A stretch of 64,000 nucleotides of DNA. It comes from Stappia sp. (GTDB taxonomy: Bacteria > Pseudomonadota > Alphaproteobacteria > Rhizobiales > Stappiaceae). The position numbers were made by a program, and so were the translations under genes. The stretch is from NCBI RefSeq assembly GCF_040110915.1, contig NZ_CP157793.1:570939-634938 (forward strand), read 5' to 3'. Positions 1 through 10,519 of this stretch are shown piece by piece. Numbering within the stretch: the stretch's first letter is position 1; each line of letters opens with the position of its first letter. The notes under the pieces are model-generated. The model was not told the origin of the DNA. It made no database searches and saw only the letters and a program-made list of their open reading frames with translations.

Positions 1-2
1 TC

Positions 3-410
3 ACTTGCCTCGGCGCGTCTCTTGCGCCCGGCGTGGCCGCCGCCGGCGACGACCGTCCGGGCATCGCCGGCGAATGGCGCATCGGGGCCATCGCGACGGA
101 GGCGGGGGCGCTGGTCGATCTGGACGGCGCGACCTCGGCGCGCACGGAGGTCGTGATCGACCGGCACGGATTGTGGGCGGCCTCGGCCGGCTGCAACCGG
201 CTGCGCGGCACGCTGGAGCAGGCGGGGCGCACGATCTCGGTCTCGGACCGGGTAATGGCCACCAAGATGGCCTGCCAGGGCCCGGCGGGCGATCTGGAGC
301 GGCGCTTCATGAAGTACTTCCCCGCCGCCGTCGAGGTCGACGGCGTCGCCGGCCGCGTGCTTCTGCGCGACGCCTCGGGCGCGGCCGTTGTGCTTCTCGT
401 CGGTCGCTGA
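3..410 (+). CDS. META domain-containing (HslJ-like) exported protein, 5' end cut by the window
   Basis: The frame is open to the left edge and begins with the tail of a signal peptide (ASLAPGVAAAG, likely cleaved after the Ala run). A GTG in this stretch is therefore unlikely to be the true start, and the real start lies outside the window. The rest carries META-domain hallmarks: AGCNRLRGTL (C-N-x-L-x-G) and then ATKMACQGP with a downstream Glu and Phe. META/HslJ proteins are small periplasmic or outer-membrane-associated proteins linked to stress or heat-shock phenotypes in enterobacteria. The exact role here is unknown. It ends just before the convergent DMT transporter. Confidence 0.7.
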   Translation, partial: TCLGASLAPGVAAAGDDRPGIAGEWRIGAIATEAGALVDLDGATSARTEVVIDRHGLWAASAGCNRLRGTLEQAGRTISVSDRVMATKMACQGPAGDLERRFMKYFPAAVEVDGVAGRVLLRDASGAAVVLLVGR

Positions 411-416
411 GACGGC

Positions 417-1328
417 CTATCCGCGCAGGCTTCGCGCGCGGCGCGGACGAAGCAGACCGGTCACCAGCGCAACGCCCAGGAAGATCAGCATCAGCCCGAT
501 GGCAAGCGCCGGCGTCACCGCCTCGCCCAAGAGCCAGGTGCCGAGCAGGATGGAAAAGCCGGCGCGCATGTAGCTGCCGGTGGTGACCCCGAGCGGCCCC
601 AGCGTGCGCACCAGCCGAAAGAACACGACGGAGGCAAGCGCGGTGGACAGCAGGCCCAGCGCCGCAATGGCGGCCAGCGCCTTCGCATCCGGCGCGCGCG
701 CCAGCGGCGCATCGACCGCAAGGGCGATCGGGATCATCAGGAGCGCGCCGAACCCCATCGAGCAGGCGGCCGTGATCAGCGCCGGCTGGTCGGCAAACCG
801 CCGGGCGTTCAAGGCCGACACTCCATAGCACAGGCTGGCCGCCACGACGGCCAACTGACCGGCGAGCTGGCTGTCCTTCGACGCCAGCGCCGCCGGCCCC
901 ATGATCGCCAGCACCCCGGAAAAGCCGAGCGTCACGCCGAGCAGCTTGCGGCCCGCCGCCTCCCGCTCCTTCAGCAGCACGAAGCCGATCAGGAACACGA
1001 AGAGCGGCGGCGTGGTGCTCAACAGGCTCGCCATGCCGCTGTCGATATGCTGCTGCCCCCAGCTGATCAGCGAGAAGGGCAGGGCGGTCTGCAGCGCGCC
1101 CTGGCCTGCGAGCGCGCCCCAGCGCCGGGGCGTTTTCGGCAGCGGCAGCCGGCGGATCGCCACCAGTGCCATCAGCACGAGGGCGGCGAGCGTCAGACGT
1201 CCGGCGACGATGGTGGCCGGCGGCACGGTGTCGAGCGCGACCTCGATCAGCGTGAAGGAACTGCCCCACAAAAAGGCGAGCAGCACCAGCAGGGCGATGT
1301 CGAGCCGCGGGGCGGCGGGAGAGGACAT
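417..1328 (-). CDS. EamA/DMT family transporter
   Basis: The 303-residue product is almost wholly hydrophobic, with about ten predicted membrane helices in two homologous halves, the usual EamA (RhaT/DMT) layout. The N-terminal half has the typical LLAFLWGSSFTLIEVAL motif (small residue-Trp-Gly-Ser) after helix 1, and the second half ends in a helix followed by a basic tail (RPRRARSLRG). These proteins usually export amino acids or other metabolites, and substrate cannot be read from sequence. It is convergent with the META-domain gene and lies about 115 nt downstream of the fadJ-like gene on the same strand, so it may be transcribed from its own promoter. Confidence 0.85.
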   Translation of the reverse strand: MSSPAAPRLDIALLVLLAFLWGSSFTLIEVALDTVPPATIVAGRLTLAALVLMALVAIRRLPLPKTPRRWGALAGQGALQTALPFSLISWGQQHIDSGMASLLSTTPPLFVFLIGFVLLKEREAAGRKLLGVTLGFSGVLAIMGPAALASKDSQLAGQLAVVAASLCYGVSALNARRFADQPALITAACSMGFGALLMIPIALAVDAPLARAPDAKALAAIAALGLLSTALASVVFFRLVRTLGPLGVTTGSYMRAGFSILLGTWLLGEAVTPALAIGLMLIFLGVALVTGLLRPRRARSLRG

Positions 1329-1444
1329 GCGGGACGCACTCCGGCATATGGCGGGGCAGGCGGGCGGGGGCGGCCTGAAATCCGGACCCTATCCCGATTC
1401 CGCTGCCCCCGGTATGCCGTCCCGCCGTCTCCGGCCGATCCGCC

Positions 1445-3658
1445 TCAGGCCGCGTCCTTCGCCTCGGTGTTTTCGGGCGGGAAGCGGTCGTAGAACCGCG
1501 CGTCGGTCCTGGCCATCTCGCGCAGCAGCTTGTTGGGCTTGAAGCGCGGCCCCCACTTCTTGGTGAACTTCCGGCACAGCTCCACGAAGCGCGCGGTGCC
1601 CATGCCGTCGATGTAGGACAGCGTGCCGCCGGTGAACGGCGCGAAGCCGAAGCCGAGGATCGAGCCGACGTCCGCCTCGCGCACGTCCGTCAGGCATTTT
1701 TCCTCGAAGATGCGGGCCGTCTCCAGCGCCTGCATCACCAGGAAGCGCTGCTTGAGCTCCTCCACGTTGAAATGCTCGGCCGGCTTGGGCTTGCCGACGA
1801 CCTCCGGAATGCCGGGCCACAGGGTCTTGTCCCTGCCTTGATAGTCGTAGAAGCCCTTGGCGTTCTTGCGCCCGAAGCGCTCCCGCTTGACGACCATCTC
1901 CTCCAGGATGTTGTCGAGGGGACCCTCGACGTATTTGACGCCGAGATCCTTGCGGGTCGCGGAGACGATCTTCCAGGCGAGATCGAGCGCCACCTCGTCG
2001 CCGAGCGACAGCGGGCCGACCGGCATGCCGGCCATCCGCCCGCAATTCTCGATCATCGCCGCCGGCACGCCGTCGGCGAGCATCATCAGCCCCTCGCGGA
2101 TGTAGGTCATCACCACGCGCGAGGTGTAGAAGCCGCGGGAATCATTGACCACGATCGGGGTCTTCTTGATCGCCTTGATGTAGTCGAGCGCCATGGCCAG
2201 CGCCTTGTCGCCGGTCTTCTTGCCGAGGATCACCTCCACCAGCATCATCTTGTCGACGGGCGAGAAGAAATGGATGCCGATGAAGTTCTTCGGCCGCTTC
2301 GAGGCCTCGGCGAGCGAGGTGATCGGCAGGGTCGAGGTATTCGAGGCGTAGATCGCGCGCGTCCTCATCGCCGCCTCCGCCTGCTCCGTGACGACGCGCT
2401 TGATCTCGCGATCCTCGAACACCGCCTCGATGACGAGATCGCAGTCGGCGAGCGTCTCATAGTCGGTGGTGGCGAGAATGCGCGACAGCAGCTTGTCCTT
2501 CTCCTCCTCCGTCGCCCGGCCGCGCTTGATCGCCTTGCTCATGAGTTCGTCGGAATGGGCCTTGCCCTTGTCGGCCGCCGCCTGCTCGCGGTCGATCAGC
2601 ACCACGTCGATACCGGCCTTCGCCGTGACATAGGCGATGCCAGCCCCCATGAAGCCCGCACCCAGAATGCCCACCTTCCTGATCTTGTTCGGCTTCACCT
2701 CCGCCGGCCGGCGGGCGCCCTTGTTCAGCTCCTGCATGGAGACGAAGAGCGAGCGGATCATTGCCGCCGCTTCCGGGCTTTGCAGCACATGGGCGAAGTG
2801 CCGGCTTTCCACCGTCAGCGCCTGATCCATTGGCAGTTGCAGACCCTCGTAGACCGCCTGCAGGAGCCCGCGTGCGCCGGGGTAATTGTCCTGGGTCTCG
2901 CGCCGGTAGATGGCGTTCGCCGCCGGCCAGAACTGGAAGCCGGCGGGCGAATAGATCTTGCCGCCGGGCAGCTTGAAGCCCTTCCGGTCCCAGGGCTTGA
3001 CCGGATCGACACCGTCCTTGAGCCGCTTCTTCGCCGCCGCGACGAGCTTCTTCGCCGGGGCCACCTCGTCGACGAGTTTCAGCGCCAGCGCCTTCTTCGC
3101 GTCGAGCGTCTTGCCCTGCAGCAGGAACTGCAGTCCCCCTTGCGCGTCGGCCATGCGCATCACGCGCTGGGTGCCGCCGGCGCCGGGAAACAGGCCGACC
3201 TTGACCTCCGGCAGCGCCATCTTGAAGGCGCGTTCCTCCGCCGCGACGCGGGCATGGCAGGCAAGCGCCAGCTCCGTCGCCCCGCCCATGCAGGTGCCGT
3301 TGAGCGCGGCGACAAAGGGCTTGCCGCAGGTCTCCAGCTTGCGAAAGATCTGCGACAGCCGCCGCGATCCGTCGAAGAGCAGCCGTGCCGCGCTTTCCGG
3401 ATCCTGCGCGCGTTGCGCGTGAAAGTCGCGCAGCAGCCCCTCCAGCATGGTGAGATCCGCGCCGCCGGAGAAGGTCGGCTTGCCGGAGGTGATGACGGCG
3501 CCGGTGACGGCCGCGTCGGCGACCACCGCGTCGATCAGCGCGTCGAGATCGTCCATCACCGACAGATCGATGACGTTCATCGACTTGTCGGCCATGTCCC
3601 AGGTGATCAGCGCGATGCCGTCGGCGTCGGTTTCAAGCGTGAAATTGGTGTAGGTCAT
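1445..3658 (-). CDS. fadJ: Multifunctional fatty-acid oxidation protein: enoyl-CoA hydratase / 3-hydroxyacyl-CoA dehydrogenase (FadJ/FadB type)
   Basis: The 737-residue protein starts at an ATG (MTYTNFTLETD) preceded by GGGAGG, so the longer upstream frame is not used. An enoyl-CoA hydratase/isomerase domain fills about residues 1-190 (FSGGADLTML, LNGTCMGGATELAL). The NAD-binding 3-hydroxyacyl-CoA dehydrogenase domain starts near residue 328 with GAGFMGAGIAY, has the IHFFSPVDKMMLVE signature, and is followed by two C-terminal 3HCDH domains. It hydrates enoyl-CoA and oxidises 3-hydroxyacyl-CoA in beta-oxidation. The thiolase and two acyl-CoA dehydrogenases nearby on the same strand complete the cycle. 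A cupin gene lies 16 nt upstream, so the two are probably co-transcribed. fadB versus fadJ naming is not certain. Confidence 0.93.
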   Translation of the reverse strand: MTYTNFTLETDADGIALITWDMADKSMNVIDLSVMDDLDALIDAVVADAAVTGAVITSGKPTFSGGADLTMLEGLLRDFHAQRAQDPESAARLLFDGSRRLSQIFRKLETCGKPFVAALNGTCMGGATELALACHARVAAEERAFKMALPEVKVGLFPGAGGTQRVMRMADAQGGLQFLLQGKTLDAKKALALKLVDEVAPAKKLVAAAKKRLKDGVDPVKPWDRKGFKLPGGKIYSPAGFQFWPAANAIYRRETQDNYPGARGLLQAVYEGLQLPMDQALTVESRHFAHVLQSPEAAAMIRSLFVSMQELNKGARRPAEVKPNKIRKVGILGAGFMGAGIAYVTAKAGIDVVLIDREQAAADKGKAHSDELMSKAIKRGRATEEEKDKLLSRILATTDYETLADCDLVIEAVFEDREIKRVVTEQAEAAMRTRAIYASNTSTLPITSLAEASKRPKNFIGIHFFSPVDKMMLVEVILGKKTGDKALAMALDYIKAIKKTPIVVNDSRGFYTSRVVMTYIREGLMMLADGVPAAMIENCGRMAGMPVGPLSLGDEVALDLAWKIVSATRKDLGVKYVEGPLDNILEEMVVKRERFGRKNAKGFYDYQGRDKTLWPGIPEVVGKPKPAEHFNVEELKQRFLVMQALETARIFEEKCLTDVREADVGSILGFGFAPFTGGTLSYIDGMGTARFVELCRKFTKKWGPRFKPNKLLREMARTDARFYDRFPPENTEAKDAA

Positions 3659-3674
3659 CTTGGCCTCCCGAAAG

Positions 3675-4133
3675 TCAGTAGGGCGTTCCGTCCTTGCGCG
3701 TGAAGCGGTGTCCGGTTTCGTCGCGTTCGAAGACGAGGTCGTCGTCGGGGTAGGTGGCGCGCTCGTGCGCCGCGCGGGTGCCGATCTCCAGGTAGACGAC
3801 GTCGGCGCTGGAGCGGTTGACCAGCTGGTGGGCGGTGGCGACGCCCGCCTTGAAGCCGGCCGCCTCGCCGGCGCAAAGCGGCGTCTCCGTGTCGTCCTCG
3901 ACCAGCACGGCCTCGCCCTCCAGAATGAAGACGAACTCATCCTCCTGCGCGTGCCAGTGCTTGAGCGCGGAAATCGCGCCCGGCGCGAGGCGGGTGAGAT
4001 TGACGCCGAACTGGGTCAGCCCGGCCGCCGTGCCGAGGGCCTGTTTCGCGCGGCCGCGGGTGAGCGCGTCGAAGGGGGCGGGATAGATCGTCGTGTCCCG
4101 CACCGGAACGGCGGTCAGGTCGATCTTGGGCAT
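3675..4133 (-). CDS. Cupin domain-containing protein
   Basis: This 152-residue protein has a single cupin_2 barrel. The first motif is visible as LKHWHAQEDEFVFILEGEA, with His, His, Glu metal-ligand positions, and the second as GVATAHQLVNRS with its His. The N-terminal segment resembles small sugar- or acid-binding cupins of alphaproteobacteria that often sit beside catabolic genes. It is 16 nt upstream of the fadJ-like gene, suggesting a two-gene operon, but it has no known role in beta-oxidation. Metal binding is inferred from the motif, and substrate and catalysis are unknown. Confidence 0.85.
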   Translation of the reverse strand: MPKIDLTAVPVRDTTIYPAPFDALTRGRAKQALGTAAGLTQFGVNLTRLAPGAISALKHWHAQEDEFVFILEGEAVLVEDDTETPLCAGEAAGFKAGVATAHQLVNRSSADVVYLEIGTRAAHERATYPDDDLVFERDETGHRFTRKDGTPY

Positions 4134-4279
4134 CGTGCGTCCTCCGGGTCGGGGCCTGCCGGGTGCAAGGGGCAGGCCGGCTGCGGCGCGTGCGGGACCT
4201 TGCGGTAAGTCCTTATCAAGGGTTGTCGATTACGGTTCCCCTTCGACGTCGGGATCATGCCGAGACCAGAGGGGACGCG

Positions 4280-5062
4280 ATGCGAACGGGCTGCGACGGG
4301 TGCCGGAACGGGGCCGGGCTGGACTTCGACTTCACGATGGCGTTTCAACCGATCGTCGACGTCGCCAACCGTTGCGTGTGGGGCTACGAGGCGCTCGTGC
4401 GTGGCGTGAACGGCGAGGGCGCGCACGCCGTGCTGGACCGCGTCACCGCGGAAAACCGCTATCGCTTCGACCAGGCGTGCCGGGTGAAGGCCATCGAACT
4501 GGCAGCCATGCTGTTTCCCGACGACGGCTCGCGCCTGTCGATCAACTTCATGCCGAACGCCGTCTACGATCCGGCCGCCTGCATCCGCACGACCCTCCTT
4601 GCGGCGTCCCGCACCGGTTTCGCCCTCGACCGCATCATGTTCGAGTTCACCGAGAACGAGCCGATGCTCGACACGGCGCATGTTCAGGGCATTGTCGCGG
4701 AGTACCACCGGCGCGGTTTTCTGACCGCCATCGACGATTTCGGCGCCGGACATTCCGGCCTGCGCCTGCTCGCGGATTTCAAGGTGGATCTCATCAAGAT
4801 CGACATGGATCTGGTGCGCGACATCGACCGCGATCCCGCGCGCCGGACGATCGTCGCCGGCATCGCGCAGATCGGCCGGGGCCTCGGGGTCACCGTGCTC
4901 GCCGAGGGCATCGAGACGCAGGCCGAAAGCGCCGTCCTGGCCGCCGCCGGCATCTCGCTTCAGCAGGGGTACCACTTCGCCCGCCCGGTCGTGGCGGCGC
5001 TGCCGCAGGTCCGCTTCGGCGCGGATCCGCAGGCCGAGCCCGCCGTCAGCGACGTGGCCTGA
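4280..5062 (+). CDS. Stand-alone EAL-domain protein, probable cyclic-di-GMP phosphodiesterase
   Basis: The 260-residue product begins at an ATG with AGAGGGGA eight bases upstream. It is essentially one EAL domain. Conserved catalytic elements are present: YEALVRG (the EAL Glu), [37 protein letters not shown] and [10 protein letters not shown], so metal-dependent hydrolysis of c-di-GMP to pGpG is plausible. There is no GGDEF, PAS, membrane helix or signal peptide, so it should be cytosolic. The N-terminus carries a Cys-x-x-Cys pair (GCDGCR) that could bind metal or respond to redox. It is inserted between the two halves of the beta-oxidation gene set and reads the opposite way, so it is an independent unit. 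Confidence 0.88.
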   Translation: MRTGCDGCRNGAGLDFDFTMAFQPIVDVANRCVWGYEALVRGVNGEGAHAVLDRVTAENRYRFDQACRVKAIELAAMLFPDDGSRLSINFMPNAVYDPAACIRTTLLAASRTGFALDRIMFEFTENEPMLDTAHVQGIVAEYHRRGFLTAIDDFGAGHSGLRLLADFKVDLIKIDMDLVRDIDRDPARRTIVAGIAQIGRGLGVTVLAEGIETQAESAVLAAAGISLQQGYHFARPVVAALPQVRFGADPQAEPAVSDVA

Positions 5063-5134
5063 CCCTTTTCCGATCCCTTTCCCGACCCTGGTCGCGGCCC
5101 CTTTTCCGAGCCCCTTTGCGGTGACCCGCATCGC

Positions 5135-6343
5135 TCACACCCGCTCGATGATGGTCGCCGTGCCCATGCCGGCGCCGATGCACAGGGTCACGAGCGCGGT
5201 GTTGAGGTCGCGCCGCTCCAGTTCGTCCAGCGCCGTGCCGAGGATCATCGCGCCGGTCGCCCCCAGCGGGTGGCCCATGGCGATGGCCCCGCCGTTGACG
5301 TTGACGATATCCGCGTCGAGATCGAAGGCCTGCCGGTAGCGCAGCACCACGGAGGCGAAGGCCTCGTTGATCTCGAAGAGGTCGATGTCCGACAGGCTCA
5401 TCTTCGCCGAGGCGAGCAGCTTCTGCGTCACGTCGACCGGTCCGGTCAGCATCAGCGCCGGATCGGACCCGATGTTGGCGAAGGCCTTGATCCGCGCGCG
5501 CGGCTTGAGGCCCGCCCTGCGCCCGGCCTTGCGGTTGCCGATCAGCACGCCCGCCGCCCCGTCGACAATGCCGGAGGAATTGCCCGCGTGATGCACGTGG
5601 CGGACCTTCTCCACCTCGGGGTGGGCCTGGATCGCGACAGCGTCGAAGCCGCCCATCTGGCCCATCATCTCGAAGGAGGCGGCGAGGCCCGCCAGCGACT
5701 GCATGTCGGTCTCGGGGCGCATGTGCTCGTCGCGCTCCAGCAGGGCGAGCCCGTTGACGTCGCGCACCGGCACGACGGATTTGGCGAAATAGCCCTTCTC
5801 CCAGGCGTTGGCCGCGCGTTTCTGGCTCTCCACCGCATAGGCGTCGACATCGTCGCGCGAGAAGCCGTATTTGGTGGCGATCAGGTCCGCCGACACGCCC
5901 TGCGGCATGAAGTAGGAGGGCAGGGCCACGGCCGGGTCGACCGGCCAAGCCCCGCCGGAGGCGCCGATGCCGATGCGGCTCATGGATTCCGCCCCGCCGG
6001 CGACGACCAGATCGTGCTGCCCGCTCATCACCTGTGCGGCGCCGAAATTGACCGCGTCCAGACCCGAGGCGCAGAAGCGGTTGATCTGCACGCCCGGCGC
6101 GGAACTGTCGTAGCCGGCGGCGAAGACGGCGGCGCGCGCGATGTCGCCGCCCGCCTCGCCGATCGGGTCGACGCAGCCGAGCACCACGTCGTCGATGAGC
6201 TTCGTGTCGAGGTCGTTGCGCTCCTTCAGCGCCTTCAGGGGGGCTGCGGCGAGCTGCACGGCCGTGACCTCGTGCAGGGCGCCATCCGCCTTGCCGCGCC
6301 CGCGCGGCGTGCGAACGTGGTCGAAAATCAATGCGTCGGCCAT
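5135..6343 (-). CDS. fadA: Acetyl-CoA C-acyltransferase (thiolase)
   Basis: The 402-residue protein has the full thiolase layout. The acylated cysteine sits in [11 protein letters not shown] near residue 90. The C-terminal half has NEAFASV, then [15 protein letters not shown] with the catalytic His, and CIGAGMG with the second Cys. It cleaves 3-ketoacyl-CoA with CoA, or condenses acetyl-CoA in the reverse direction. It lies 48 nt downstream of an acyl-CoA dehydrogenase on the same strand, so it is the last gene of a probable beta-oxidation operon. Its partner activity is the FadJ-like protein further downstream. The degradative role is inferred from context. Confidence 0.93.
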   Translation of the reverse strand: MADALIFDHVRTPRGRGKADGALHEVTAVQLAAAPLKALKERNDLDTKLIDDVVLGCVDPIGEAGGDIARAAVFAAGYDSSAPGVQINRFCASGLDAVNFGAAQVMSGQHDLVVAGGAESMSRIGIGASGGAWPVDPAVALPSYFMPQGVSADLIATKYGFSRDDVDAYAVESQKRAANAWEKGYFAKSVVPVRDVNGLALLERDEHMRPETDMQSLAGLAASFEMMGQMGGFDAVAIQAHPEVEKVRHVHHAGNSSGIVDGAAGVLIGNRKAGRRAGLKPRARIKAFANIGSDPALMLTGPVDVTQKLLASAKMSLSDIDLFEINEAFASVVLRYRQAFDLDADIVNVNGGAIAMGHPLGATGAMILGTALDELERRDLNTALVTLCIGAGMGTATIIERV

Positions 6344-6391
6344 GAATGTCTCCTTGCCGTCGAATGAGAATGGGCGGGCCGGACGCGCGCC

Positions 6392-7549
<1,158 letters not shown>

Positions 7550-7692
7550 GCAGCTTTCCTCCCTGTGCGTGCGGTCCATCCGTGCGATCTGCCCGTGCGA
7601 TCTGCCGGTGCGATGTGTCCGGGCCGCCGACCGGTGTCCCGGCGGTCTTGCGCCGCCTTGAGGGTGTCCGGTCGCCGGCCTTGCACGCAAGC

Positions 7693-9486
7693 CTAGAACG
7701 CTTCGGCGGCGAGCGACATCATCGTCTCGGCGCCGGCCTCGACGCGGGCGCGCCGCAGCGCCGTCTCGGGCATGTGCCGCTCCATGAAATGGCGCGCCAG
7801 CACGAGCTTGGTCTCAAGAAACTCCGTGTCCTCGTCACCGGCGGCGAGCTTGGCGCGCGCGACCTTCGCCATCCTCGCCCACATGTAGCCGAGCGCCACG
7901 GTGCCGAAGAGGTGCATGTAGTCGCTCGAGCCCGCGCCGGCGTTGTCGGGCGCCTTCATGGCGTTGTTCATGAACCACATGGTGGCGCCCTGAAGGTCGT
8001 CGAGCCCGCTCTTGAGCGGACCGAGCAGCGGGGCGAGATCGGCATTCTCGCCGTTCTCCTTCAGGAAGGTCCCGACCTCCGTGAAGAAGGCCATCACGGC
8101 CCGTCCGCCGTTCTTCGGCAGCTTGCGGCCGACGAGATCCAGCGCCTGGATGCCGTTGGCGCCCTCGTAGATCATGGCGATGCGGGCGTCGCGCACGAAT
8201 TGCGACATGCCCCATTCCTCGACATAACCGTGGCCGCCGAGCATCTGCTGCGCCGCCACCGTATTGTCGAAGCCGACATCGGTCAGCACGCCTTTGATGA
8301 CCGGCGTCATCAGCCCCATGTGATCGTCGGCCGCCTGGGCGGCCTTTTCGTCGTCCGAGCGGTGGGCGATGTCGGACTGCAGCGCGGTCCATAGCACCAG
8401 CGCGCGCGCCGCTTCGTTGAAGGCGCGGATCGACAAGAGCGTGCGGCGCACGTCCGGATGGACGAGGATCGGATCGGCCTTGGCGTCGGGGTATTTCGCG
8501 CCCGACAGGGACCGGCCCTGCAGCCGCTCCTTGGCGTAGGCGGCGGCGTTCTGATAGGCGACCTCCGACTGGCCGAGCCCCTGAACGCCGACGGCGAGCC
8601 GCGCCTCGTTCATCATCACGAACATGGCGGCGAGCCCGCGGTTTTCCTCGCCGACGAGCCAGCCCGTCGCTTCGTCGTAGTTCATGACGCAGGTGGCATT
8701 GCCGTGAATGCCCATCTTCTCTTCCAGCGAGCCGCAGGAGACCAGATTGCGCGCGCCAGGCTCCCCGTTGTCGTCGGGCAGAAATTTCGGCACGACGAAG
8801 AGCGAGATTCCCTTGGTGCCCTCCGGCGCGCCCTCGATGCGCGCCAGCACCAGATGCACGATGTTCTCGGTGAGGTCGTGCTCGCCGGCGGAGATGAAGA
8901 TCTTCTGGCCCGAGATCTTGTAGCTGCCGTCGCCGTTCGGCACGGCCTTGGTCTTGATCTGGCCGAGATCCGTGCCGCAATGCGGCTCGGTCAGGTTCAT
9001 GGTGCCCGACCAGGCGCCGCTCGCGAGCTTGGGCAGATAAAGCGCCTTCTGCGCCTCGCTGGCATGCTCCATCAGCGCGGCCGCCGCGCCCTGCGACAGG
9101 CCCGGATACATGCTCCACGCCAGATTGGCGCCGGTCATGAACTCCTGGATGACCGTGTTGAGCGTCGACGGCAGGCCCTGGCCGCCATGCGCCTCCGGCA
9201 TGGAGAGCGCGATCCAGCCGTTGTCGCGATAGGTGGCATAAGCGTCGCGGAAGCCCGTTGGCGTGGTCACCGAGCCGTCGTCGTGCCGGGTGCAGCCCTC
9301 CCGGTCGCCGACCGCGTTGAGGGGGGCGAGCACTTCCTCGCAGAAGCGGGCGCCCTCGGAGACGATGGCGTCGATCATGTCGGGCGTGGCGTCTGCGAAG
9401 CCCGGCAGGTTGCCGTGGCGCTGGACCTCCAGCACGTCGTTCAGCAGGAAGGTCACGTCCTTCACGGGCGCGGAATATGTGGGCAT
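7693..9486 (-). CDS. Acyl-CoA dehydrogenase, FadE12/DmdC-like large form with C-terminal extension
   Basis: At 597 residues this is the large acyl-CoA dehydrogenase class with an extra C-terminal domain of about 120 residues (PF12806-like). Core motifs are LTEPHCGTDLGQIKTKA, ISGQKIFISAGEHD and MIYEGANGIQALDLVGRKL, the last containing the catalytic Glu of YEG. It oxidises acyl-CoA with ETF as acceptor. Relatives act on medium/long-chain acyl-CoAs or on methylmercaptopropionyl-CoA, so the substrate is open. It is the first gene of the beta-oxidation run (ACAD-ACAD-thiolase). A MerR/LiuR-like palindrome lies about 70-90 nt upstream, suggesting control by the MerR protein encoded just behind it. 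Confidence 0.9.
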   Translation of the reverse strand: MPTYSAPVKDVTFLLNDVLEVQRHGNLPGFADATPDMIDAIVSEGARFCEEVLAPLNAVGDREGCTRHDDGSVTTPTGFRDAYATYRDNGWIALSMPEAHGGQGLPSTLNTVIQEFMTGANLAWSMYPGLSQGAAAALMEHASEAQKALYLPKLASGAWSGTMNLTEPHCGTDLGQIKTKAVPNGDGSYKISGQKIFISAGEHDLTENIVHLVLARIEGAPEGTKGISLFVVPKFLPDDNGEPGARNLVSCGSLEEKMGIHGNATCVMNYDEATGWLVGEENRGLAAMFVMMNEARLAVGVQGLGQSEVAYQNAAAYAKERLQGRSLSGAKYPDAKADPILVHPDVRRTLLSIRAFNEAARALVLWTALQSDIAHRSDDEKAAQAADDHMGLMTPVIKGVLTDVGFDNTVAAQQMLGGHGYVEEWGMSQFVRDARIAMIYEGANGIQALDLVGRKLPKNGGRAVMAFFTEVGTFLKENGENADLAPLLGPLKSGLDDLQGATMWFMNNAMKAPDNAGAGSSDYMHLFGTVALGYMWARMAKVARAKLAAGDEDTEFLETKLVLARHFMERHMPETALRRARVEAGAETMMSLAAEAF

Positions 9487-9552
9487 GCTTTTGCCTCCCG
9501 GTCGCTGTCCCGGCCCCTCCTCGGGCCGCTCTCGGATTGGACGTTCGCAAGC

Positions 9553-9574
9553 CTTACGTTTGCGTAAACGTCAC
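9553..9574 (-). promoter_or_regulatory. Predicted MerR-family operator upstream of the acyl-CoA dehydrogenase
   Basis: Read on the minus strand the site is GTGACGTTTACGCAAACGTA followed by AG. It contains TTTACGCAAACGTAA-type dyad symmetry and matches TGACGYTTACGYNWACG, the element also found before the merR gene. Known LiuR-type MerR operators of branched-chain and fatty-acid catabolism have a similar TTTACGT-rich dyad. Binding by the neighbouring MerR protein is inferred. Confidence 0.55.
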
Positions 9575-9887
9575 CTTGGGCGGGTTATAGGCCGGGAAAA
9601 CCGGGCCGGCAAGACGTGTCCCAACGTCACCTTGCGCGCTTTTTCGGGCGAAAGCGATGCGAATCCGGCGCGGGCTCGACGGGAAGGGGGCGTGGCGGGC
9701 GGGTTTTCGCGGCGTTTGAGCGGAGGGGGGCGTCGAGAGGGGCGTCGGTCGCCACCCGACGATCCGCGCGCCGGATCTCCCGCGCCGCCGCGCGCAAAAG
9801 TGTAAGGCGGCGCGGCGGAGACCGGCCGGCGCGCAGGAAAACACGCGGGAAAAACGCGCAGGAAAGGGCTCGGGATGGGACGCCGGC
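9575..9887. other. Non-coding spacer behind merR
   Basis: This stretch between the merR stop and the operator of the dehydrogenase operon contains no convincing gene. The open frames in it are Arg/Pro/Ser-rich low-complexity translations without a good ribosome binding site. I see no repeat or strong terminator in it. Confidence 0.5.
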
Positions 9888-10343
9888 TCAGCCGCCGTCG
9901 GCTTCCTTTTCTTTCAGCATGCCGGAGACGATCTCGACCGTGCGGCCCAGTTCCTCGACCGCCTGGTCGATGTTGCGCCGCTGCTCGACCAGAATGTCGA
10001 TCTGTTCCTGGAAACGCGACAGGGCGACGCGCAGCTGCGTGACCTGCCCGTCGCGCAGGTCGTAGAGGTCGAGCATGTCGCGAATCTCGGCGAGCGAAAA
10101 GCCGACGCGCTTGCCCATGATGACGAGCTTCAGCCGTGCCCGGTCGCGCCGCGTGTAGACCCGGTTCATCCCGTCGCGGCGCGGATTGAGCAGCCCCTTG
10201 TCCTCGTAGAAGCGCAGGGTGCGCAGGGTCACGCCGAACTCCTTCGACAGATCGCCGATGGTGAACAGCGTCTTCTTGGTGGAGGTGTCCTTGGCCGCGA
10301 CCGCCTCGACGATGTCGTTGTTGACCGAGAGCGCTTCGCTCAT
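9888..10343 (-). CDS. MerR-family transcriptional regulator (LiuR-like)
   Basis: The start is the ATG (MSEALSV) preceded by GAGGAC, giving 151 residues; the longer open frame lacks a site. Residues about 24-90 form the MerR winged helix-turn-helix: LFTIGDLSKEFGVTLRTLRF then YEDKGLL, with RVYTRRDRARLKLV as the wing. The C-terminal half is a coiled-coil dimerisation helix with a short acidic tail and no Cys, so metal sensing is unlikely and an acyl-CoA effector is more plausible. Position upstream of two acyl-CoA dehydrogenases and a thiolase, and a shared operator, support a role in beta-oxidation or Leu/Ile/Val catabolism and autoregulation. That role is inference. Confidence 0.85.
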   Translation of the reverse strand: MSEALSVNNDIVEAVAAKDTSTKKTLFTIGDLSKEFGVTLRTLRFYEDKGLLNPRRDGMNRVYTRRDRARLKLVIMGKRVGFSLAEIRDMLDLYDLRDGQVTQLRVALSRFQEQIDILVEQRRNIDQAVEELGRTVEIVSGMLKEKEADGG

Positions 10344-10489
10344 ATGCTTGTCCTCATTGATGTTTTTCTGTCGCGCGGGCGGCCGCACAGTGTTTTTGCG
10401 ATGCGTCTCGTCATCGCCCTGGGCCATTGCCCCGGTCACGTTCGCCTCATGTCCGCCTGGCGCGACATGACACAACGTCACCTGCCTTC

Positions 10490-10519
10490 CGCATAGCTTC
10501 CGTAGACGTAAGCGTCAAG
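10490..10519 (-). promoter_or_regulatory. Predicted merR promoter with overlapping operator
   Basis: On the minus strand TTGACG (-35) and TATGCG (-10) are separated by exactly 17 bases. The operator-like element TTGACGCTTACGTCTACGG overlaps the -35 and spacer. The same TGACGYTTACG core precedes the downstream acyl-CoA dehydrogenase. The layout fits autoregulation by the MerR protein. The leader to the merR ATG is about 140 nt. Confidence 0.55.

Noticed and set aside
3659..3940. Longer N-terminus for the FadJ-like protein
   Set aside because: The extra 94 residues are shadow of the cupin gene, and the chosen ATG has a good ribosome site and family-typical start.
9554..9844. 96-codon minus-strand frame between merR and the dehydrogenase
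   Set aside because: Pro/Arg/Ser-rich with no start signal, and it would bury the operator.
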